Assembly (NCBI GenBank): GCA_005884765.1
Contig: VAZV01000141.1
Coordinates: forward strand, 1-64,000
Direction: 5' to 3'
DNA from: Alphaproteobacteria bacterium
GTDB taxonomy: Bacteria > Pseudomonadota > Alphaproteobacteria > Rhizobiales > Xanthobacteraceae
Length of the DNA stretch: 64,000 nt
The first letter of the stretch is position 1. The number at the start of each line of letters is the position of its first letter. A program made the position numbers and the translations under genes. The notes below the pieces were generated by a model, which searched no databases, was not told the origin of the DNA, and saw nothing but the letters and a program-made list of their open reading frames with translations. Positions 59,584-64,000 of this stretch are shown here, one piece after another.

Positions 59584-61329
59584 ATGAACGCGATGACTGT
59601 CAATCCAGAGGCCGCCAGTCCAGACCTCGTGATCCGCCGCGGCAACATCGCCGATGGGCTCGGCGGCGAGTTGTACGAAGCCGATGTCGCGATCACCAAC
59701 GGCCGCATCACCGAAGTCGGCAAGGTTTCCGCCAAAGGCAGGGAAGAAATCGACGCCAAGGGCAAATTGGTGGCGCCGGGCTTTGTCGATGTTCACACCC
59801 ATTATGACGGCCAGGTCACCTGGAGCCAGGACATCACGCCTTCGTCGCAGAACGGCGTCACCACCGCGATCATGGGCAATTGCGGCGTCGGCTTCGCGCC
59901 CTGCAAACCAGGCGACCATCAGCGGCTGATCGAGTTGATGGAGGGCGTCGAGGATATTCCCGAGCCGGTGTTGAGCGCCGGCATTCCCTGGTCCTGGGAA
60001 AGCTTTCCGGATTATCTGGGTTGGCTCTCAAGGCGTCGGTTCGACATCGATATCGGCGCACAGCTGCCGCATGCGGCGCTGCGCGTCTATGTGATGGGCG
60101 AGCGCGGCGCGCGCCGCGATCCTTCCACGTCGGAAGACAACAAGGCGATGGCAGGGCTTGCCGGCGAAGCCGTCCGCGCCGGCGCGCTGGGCTTCTCGAC
60201 CTCGCGCACCCTCAACCACCGCACCTCGACCGGCGACTACACGCCGACATTGAAAGCCGGCGAGGACGAGCTGACCGCGATCGCCGGCGCGATGCATGGC
60301 GTCGGCCGCAGCGTGCTGCAATTCGTGCTCGACCTCTCCACGCTGCATGAAGACCTGCCGATGATGCTGCGGGTCGCGGAAAATACCGGATGTCCGATCT
60401 CGTTCTCGATCACGCAGAACGACAAGGCGCCGCGGCGCTACCGGCAGACGCTCGAGGAGATCAACAAGGCGGCCGCGCGCGGTCTCTCGATCACCGCCCA
60501 GATCGCCGCAAGGCCCGTGGGGCTTCTGCTCGGACTTGAACTATCGCGCAATCCCTTCCAGACCCATCCGAGCTACAGAGCGATTGCGAAATTGCCGCTG
60601 AAAGAACGGCTGACGCGGATGCATCAGCCCGACGTGCGGGCGGCGATTCTGAGCGAGACGCCGACCTCGACCGACGATCCGCTGTTCTTCCGGCCGAACT
60701 ACGACAAGATGTATCTGCTCGGTAACCCGCCGGACTACGAGCAGCCGGTGGAGAATGCGCTGGGCACGCAGGCCCGCCGTCAGGGCAGGACGCCGGAAGA
60801 GCTCGCCTATGACGCGATGCTGTCGGACGAAGGCCGCGGCATGCTCTACGTGCCGTTCCTCAATTATGCCGACGGCAACCTCGATGCCACGCGCGAGATG
60901 CTGTGCGATCCGCGTTCGGTCCCGGGCCTCTCCGATGGCGGCGCGCATTGCGGCATCATCTGCGATGCCAGCTTCCCGACCTATCTGCTGACGCACTGGA
61001 CGCGCGACCGCAAGCGCGGCGAGAAGCTGTCGATCCCGTTCGTGGTGGCGGCGCAGTCGCGCAAGACTGCGCTCTCGGTCGGTCTGTCCGATCGCGGCGT
61101 GATCGCGCCGGGCTTTAAAGCCGACGTCAACGTCATCGATTATGACCGGCTGCACCTGCACCCACCGAAGGTGCATTACGACCTCCCCGTCGGCGGCCGC
61201 CGCCTGTTGCAGCAGGTCGACGGCTATGACGCCACCATCGTCTCGGGCGTGGTGACGCGACGCGGAGGTGGTGCCACCGGCAACCGTCCGGGCCGGCTGG
61301 TGCGCGGCGCGCAGGGCAGTTTGAACTGA
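59584..61329 (+). CDS. N-acyl-D-amino-acid deacylase-like amidohydrolase
   Basis: 581 residues of the amidohydrolase superfamily (D-aminoacylase group). The zinc-site HTHYDGQVTW is at about residue 76, with the later metal-binding regions GNCGVGFAPC, GFSTSRTLNH and SDGGAHCGIICDASFPTYLLT. The C-terminal beta-sandwich closes with GVIAPGFKADVNVIDYDRL. It would remove the acyl group from N-acyl-D-amino acids in the cytoplasm; D-hydantoinase-like substrates are an alternative. It probably forms a unit with the MFS gene upstream. Confidence 0.88.
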   Translation: MNAMTVNPEAASPDLVIRRGNIADGLGGELYEADVAITNGRITEVGKVSAKGREEIDAKGKLVAPGFVDVHTHYDGQVTWSQDITPSSQNGVTTAIMGNCGVGFAPCKPGDHQRLIELMEGVEDIPEPVLSAGIPWSWESFPDYLGWLSRRRFDIDIGAQLPHAALRVYVMGERGARRDPSTSEDNKAMAGLAGEAVRAGALGFSTSRTLNHRTSTGDYTPTLKAGEDELTAIAGAMHGVGRSVLQFVLDLSTLHEDLPMMLRVAENTGCPISFSITQNDKAPRRYRQTLEEINKAAARGLSITAQIAARPVGLLLGLELSRNPFQTHPSYRAIAKLPLKERLTRMHQPDVRAAILSETPTSTDDPLFFRPNYDKMYLLGNPPDYEQPVENALGTQARRQGRTPEELAYDAMLSDEGRGMLYVPFLNYADGNLDATREMLCDPRSVPGLSDGGAHCGIICDASFPTYLLTHWTRDRKRGEKLSIPFVVAAQSRKTALSVGLSDRGVIAPGFKADVNVIDYDRLHLHPPKVHYDLPVGGRRLLQQVDGYDATIVSGVVTRRGGGATGNRPGRLVRGAQGSLN

Positions 61330-61405
61330 GTTTTGCGCAGCGGCGCTACAACGCACTCAGCGGCGTTCCCGCTTTCGCGGGGACGGCGAGGCAACGCGAG
61401 GTCCA

Positions 61406-62662
61406 TCAGGCAAAACAGGCGGGAAAAATTATCTCTTGCCGAAGCCCTTTCGGCGAACGGTTCTGCAGCGTTAGTTTTCCGCCGTGACGTTCAACGATCT
61501 CCTTGGCAATCGCGAGGCCAAGGCCTGCACCGGCTGCATACTTGCGCCGCGCCGGATCGGCCCGGAAAAACGGTTCGAATACGCGCGACATACAATGGTC
61601 GGGGATGCCCGGACCTTCATCGTCGATCGTGATCAAAGCGGTGCACTTGTTTTCCAGACCTACGGTGACAAAAGCGCCACCGCCATGCGTGGCCGCATTG
61701 ATAACGAGATTTCTAACGGCCCGCGTCAGCGCCAAGGGAGCCGACGAAATTGTCACCGCCTCCGTTTTCAAGATCGTTACAGGCGCCTTCATCGATGCGA
61801 GATCCCTGCAGATTTCGCTGATGATCTCATCGACCCGCAGCAACTGGCTTCTTTCCCGTTGGGTTTCTTCGGACACAAGCTGGATTGCGCTATCGGCTAT
61901 GTGGTCAAGTTCCTCAAGGTCGTTCAGCCACATTGACCGATCCTCCTCGTCGTCGAGGAACTCCGCCCGAAGCCGCATCCTGGTCAGCGGCGTACGCAGA
62001 TCGTGCCCCGCCGCCGCAACGAGTCGCATGCGGCTTTCGGCGGCGTTCTTCAGCTTGTCTGTCATGGTATTGAGCGCGTGCGCCGTCGCCCTCAGTTCGG
62101 CCGGTCCGCTTTCCGGCAATCGCGGAAGGACACCGTCCGTATCGATCGTTGCCGCCACTCGTTCCAGAACCGCGAGGTGGCGTGTGATGCGGTGGGCAAA
62201 CCATAGCGCCACACCGACCGTTCCGATCGTGACCAGCAAAAACCACCCGGTAAGAGACAACAGAATTTCTTCCCTGTGATGAAGATTCCTCAGCGGAATT
62301 GTGAGCCAGCCCGATTTGAAATTGATCGACGCCACTGGATGAGTGATCTCAGCGGGTTGCGTTACGACAATTTCGAGGTCGGACCCGGTGCGCCGCAATT
62401 GAGATTGCAACAGGTTCGTCAATTCCGGGCGCGGATCGCCCGCTGCGGGGCGCGATACCAGATGCGCGCCCCTATTCCCTTGGTCATCACCTAACAGAGG
62501 TGCGATCAGCAAGATCTCCTCGGAAACCAACTCGGCGTAGTCTCTCTCTTCCTTTTGTATGTGCCCCTTCCGCATCCAAAATAATGTCGCGGTCGCCATT
62601 ACCACGACGCAAATGATCGACAAGACGAGCGTAACGACAATGCGAGCCCTCAAAGAAGTCAT
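61406..62662 (-). CDS. EnvZ-type sensor histidine kinase
   Basis: 418 residues. Two membrane helices (about 8-30 and 137-157) bracket a periplasmic domain of about 105 residues. A HAMP region (WFAHRITRHLAVLERVAATI) leads to the DHp His in AAAGHDLRTPLTRMR, then the ATP-binding domain (N box RNLVINAATHGGG, G boxes DDEGPGIPD and GAGLGLAI). Its start overlaps the response-regulator stop by four bases. It senses an unknown envelope signal. Confidence 0.92.
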   Translation of the reverse strand: MTSLRARIVVTLVLSIICVVVMATATLFWMRKGHIQKEERDYAELVSEEILLIAPLLGDDQGNRGAHLVSRPAAGDPRPELTNLLQSQLRRTGSDLEIVVTQPAEITHPVASINFKSGWLTIPLRNLHHREEILLSLTGWFLLVTIGTVGVALWFAHRITRHLAVLERVAATIDTDGVLPRLPESGPAELRATAHALNTMTDKLKNAAESRMRLVAAAGHDLRTPLTRMRLRAEFLDDEEDRSMWLNDLEELDHIADSAIQLVSEETQRERSQLLRVDEIISEICRDLASMKAPVTILKTEAVTISSAPLALTRAVRNLVINAATHGGGAFVTVGLENKCTALITIDDEGPGIPDHCMSRVFEPFFRADPARRKYAAGAGLGLAIAKEIVERHGGKLTLQNRSPKGLRQEIIFPACFA

Positions 62663-63381
62663 GCGCTGGCCCCAATCTTCTCCACATGGGCGGTAAATAC
62701 GTAGCCTCCGTTTCGCACAGTCTTGATCAGCTGGAATTTATTGTCGCCGAGCTTTCGGCGAATTCGGCTGAGCAGCACGTCGACGGAGCGATCGAAGACA
62801 TCGCCATCGCCGCGGTTGGTCGCGTCCAAGAGATATTCGCGCGAGAGCGTCCGTCCCGACCTCGCCACCAATGTATGCAGGAGATCGAATTCGGCCGACG
62901 TCAGGTCTAATAGCCCACCGCCCGAGTTAAGAACGCGCCGCAAACCTGGTTGTAGCTTGAAGCCCTCGAAACGGTATTCCTGGGAAGGATGCGCAATCTG
63001 ACCTGCTTCATTTTGCCGACGAAGCACCGCACGAATGCGGGCTGCAAGTTCTCGCGGATTAAACGGCTTACCGAGGTAATCATCGGCTCCGATTTCAAGC
63101 CCGATGATTCGGTCAACGTCCTCTTTCAAGGCAGTAAGAAGAATAATCGGAATATGCGAGTTCTCGGCGCGCATGTCCCGACAGACTTCCAGGCCTGACC
63201 CATCCGGCAACATAACATCGAGCACGATCAATTTGATGTCGTTCGACTCCAGCGCGGCGTTAAGGGTGCGCTTGTCTGAAGCCAGCGTCACTCGAAATCC
63301 CTGCTCGGCCAGATACCGGCCAAGCAGCTTTCGAATCTGAAGGTCATCATCGACAACCAGAATGTGCGATTCGACGTGCAC
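62659..63381 (-). CDS. OmpR-type response regulator
   Basis: 240 residues. A receiver domain (VDDDLQIRKLLGRYL, phosphoacceptor Asp in IVLDVMLPDGSG, Lys in YLGKPFNPRE) is joined to a winged-helix domain (LDLTSAEFDLLHTLV, GDVFDRSVDVLLSRIRRKL, VRNGGYVFTA). It is the first gene of the minus-strand pair with the sensor kinase. The 439 bases upstream separate it from the divergent membrane gene at the right edge. Confidence 0.93.
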   Translation of the reverse strand: MHVESHILVVDDDLQIRKLLGRYLAEQGFRVTLASDKRTLNAALESNDIKLIVLDVMLPDGSGLEVCRDMRAENSHIPIILLTALKEDVDRIIGLEIGADDYLGKPFNPRELAARIRAVLRRQNEAGQIAHPSQEYRFEGFKLQPGLRRVLNSGGGLLDLTSAEFDLLHTLVARSGRTLSREYLLDATNRGDGDVFDRSVDVLLSRIRRKLGDNKFQLIKTVRNGGYVFTAHVEKIGASA

Positions 63382-63820
63382 TCGTTACACCCTCATCGAA
63401 ACTGCCTCGGACCGAATAGAGCAATTGTCCATGGCTTTCAACGAGGGAGCAGTAAGATCGACCTTTCCAGCAACATTGAGACACATTGCAGCGGTGCCGG
63501 CGCAACGTTCGGACACGGATGGCCCTAATTTGGAGAATACCGGAGCGCTAAAGCCTCAACACTTCGGACCATCCAGTGCTGCGCAAAGTGAGACGTCATG
63601 TCTGGTTTTACCGAAGGCCGAAAGCGCGTTCTCATCTGGGGTTTCGTCAAATTGCTTCTGACTGTGTGCGACCGACAAAACGACGCGCGCGCGGCGATTT
63701 CATTGGATCAACCGCTCACATTATCTGTGACGCAGGTTTCCCGCGAAGCGGCGAACAACCATTTGCACTGAACTACATAAAAGCAGGTTCTGGAACCAGG
63801 CACGGTGTCTGGTGCCTTCG
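63382..63820. other. Intergenic region without a supported gene
   Basis: This 439-base divergent gap has lower G+C than its surroundings. An open frame from an ATG at 63598 (about 57 codons, MSGFTEGRKRVLIWGF...) has no good ribosome site or recognised homology, so it is not called. The region must contain the promoter of the response-regulator gene and possibly that of the right-edge gene; no clear motif or repeat was found. Confidence 0.5.
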
Positions 63821-64000
63821 ATGACCGTGGTCATTTATTTGGGCGAGGTCATTTTCGCGATCGCACTTGCAATCATGCTGCTGGCTGCCTCAACCCTTGA
63901 GTTTTCGATCGCCATTTTTCTGTTCTGTTGCGGCTTCGTGGCATGGACCTTGGCCGAGTACATTACTCATCGCTTTGTGTTGCATGCCATTACCCCGGTA
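63821..64000 (+). CDS. Fatty-acid hydroxylase / sterol-desaturase-family membrane protein (partial)
   Basis: The first 60 residues of a frame open to the right edge, starting at an ATG at 63821 (a GTG at 63812 is also possible). Two hydrophobic helices (VVIYLGEVIFAIALAIMLLA and FSIAIFLFCCGFVAWTL) are followed by AEYITHRFVLHAITP. The E-Y-x-x-H-R-x-x-x-H pattern is the first histidine box of the fatty-acid hydroxylase superfamily, which uses a di-iron centre to hydroxylate or desaturate lipids or carotenoids. The remaining histidine boxes lie outside the window. Confidence 0.65.
   Translation, partial: MTVVIYLGEVIFAIALAIMLLAASTLEFSIAIFLFCCGFVAWTLAEYITHRFVLHAITPV

Noticed and set aside
63598..63771. 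57-codon ORF upstream of the right-edge gene
   Set aside because: No convincing ribosome site, no recognised family, low G+C region; listed only as intergenic.

Overview
The window (about 62-65% G+C, dense, almost entirely bacterial chromosome-style coding) looks like an alphaproteobacterium of the Bradyrhizobium group. The reasons are a box-type aerobic benzoyl-CoA cluster with a BoxR regulator carrying a shikimate-kinase-like domain, many ABC transporters and acyl-CoA enzymes, a thiosulfate-oxidising sox cluster, and several families of palindromic intergenic repeats that I associate with that group. This is inference from gene content; no rRNA or tRNA is present to confirm it.

Layout. 1-4927: benzoate degradation (minus strand bclA, alpha/beta hydrolase, boxC running off the left edge; plus strand boxR), with two similar palindromes that look like BoxR operators. 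5088-13767: an IclR regulator divergent from a Rieske oxygenase and a glutamine-synthetase-like ligase, followed by a converging branched-chain-type ABC transporter (livKHMGF). 14078-18245: ECF sigma factor with SnoaL-like tail and its small partner, a DHA2-type MFS exporter, and a type II NADH dehydrogenase. 18480-29716: allophanate hydrolase atzF, a hemerythrin protein, and a minus-strand operon dppA-dppB-dppC-dppDF-atzG-atzE-atzH-gntR that couples an oligopeptide-type importer to 1-carboxybiuret-type amidases. 29981-32328: a broken phosphotransferase gene and an orphan UgpB-like binding protein. 32512-37287: a coupled histidine kinase / receiver-DUF3369-kinase / OmpR regulator set. 37535-39851: ECF sigma, CcdA and a thioredoxin-like protein. 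39920-42475: a cytochrome bd-type oxidase operon in decay (cydA lacks its N-terminus, cydB has an in-frame amber stop) with an intact small DUF2474 gene. 42654-51786: L,D-transpeptidase, amino-acid binding protein, paired acyl-CoA dehydrogenases, CMD-family and VOC proteins, two MFS transporters and a DUF938 methyltransferase. 51983-58050: soxXYZA, soxK, soxB, a DsrE-like protein, a persulfide-dioxygenase/rhodanese fusion and a 50-residue ORF. 58276-64000: MFS, D-aminoacylase-like amidohydrolase, an OmpR/EnvZ-type two-component pair and the start of a fatty-acid hydroxylase-like membrane protein.

How it fits together: the window is mainly catabolic (benzoate, another aromatic or amine substrate, ureido compounds, acyl-CoAs, thiosulfate) with dedicated importers and local regulators. 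A recurring structural theme is that palindromic repeats sit between genes of the same operon (livK/livH, dppA/dppB, soxY/soxZ, the acyl-CoA dehydrogenase pair, Rieske/GS) and in one case inside a coding sequence (dppDF linker). No mobile element, CRISPR array or RNA gene was recognised.
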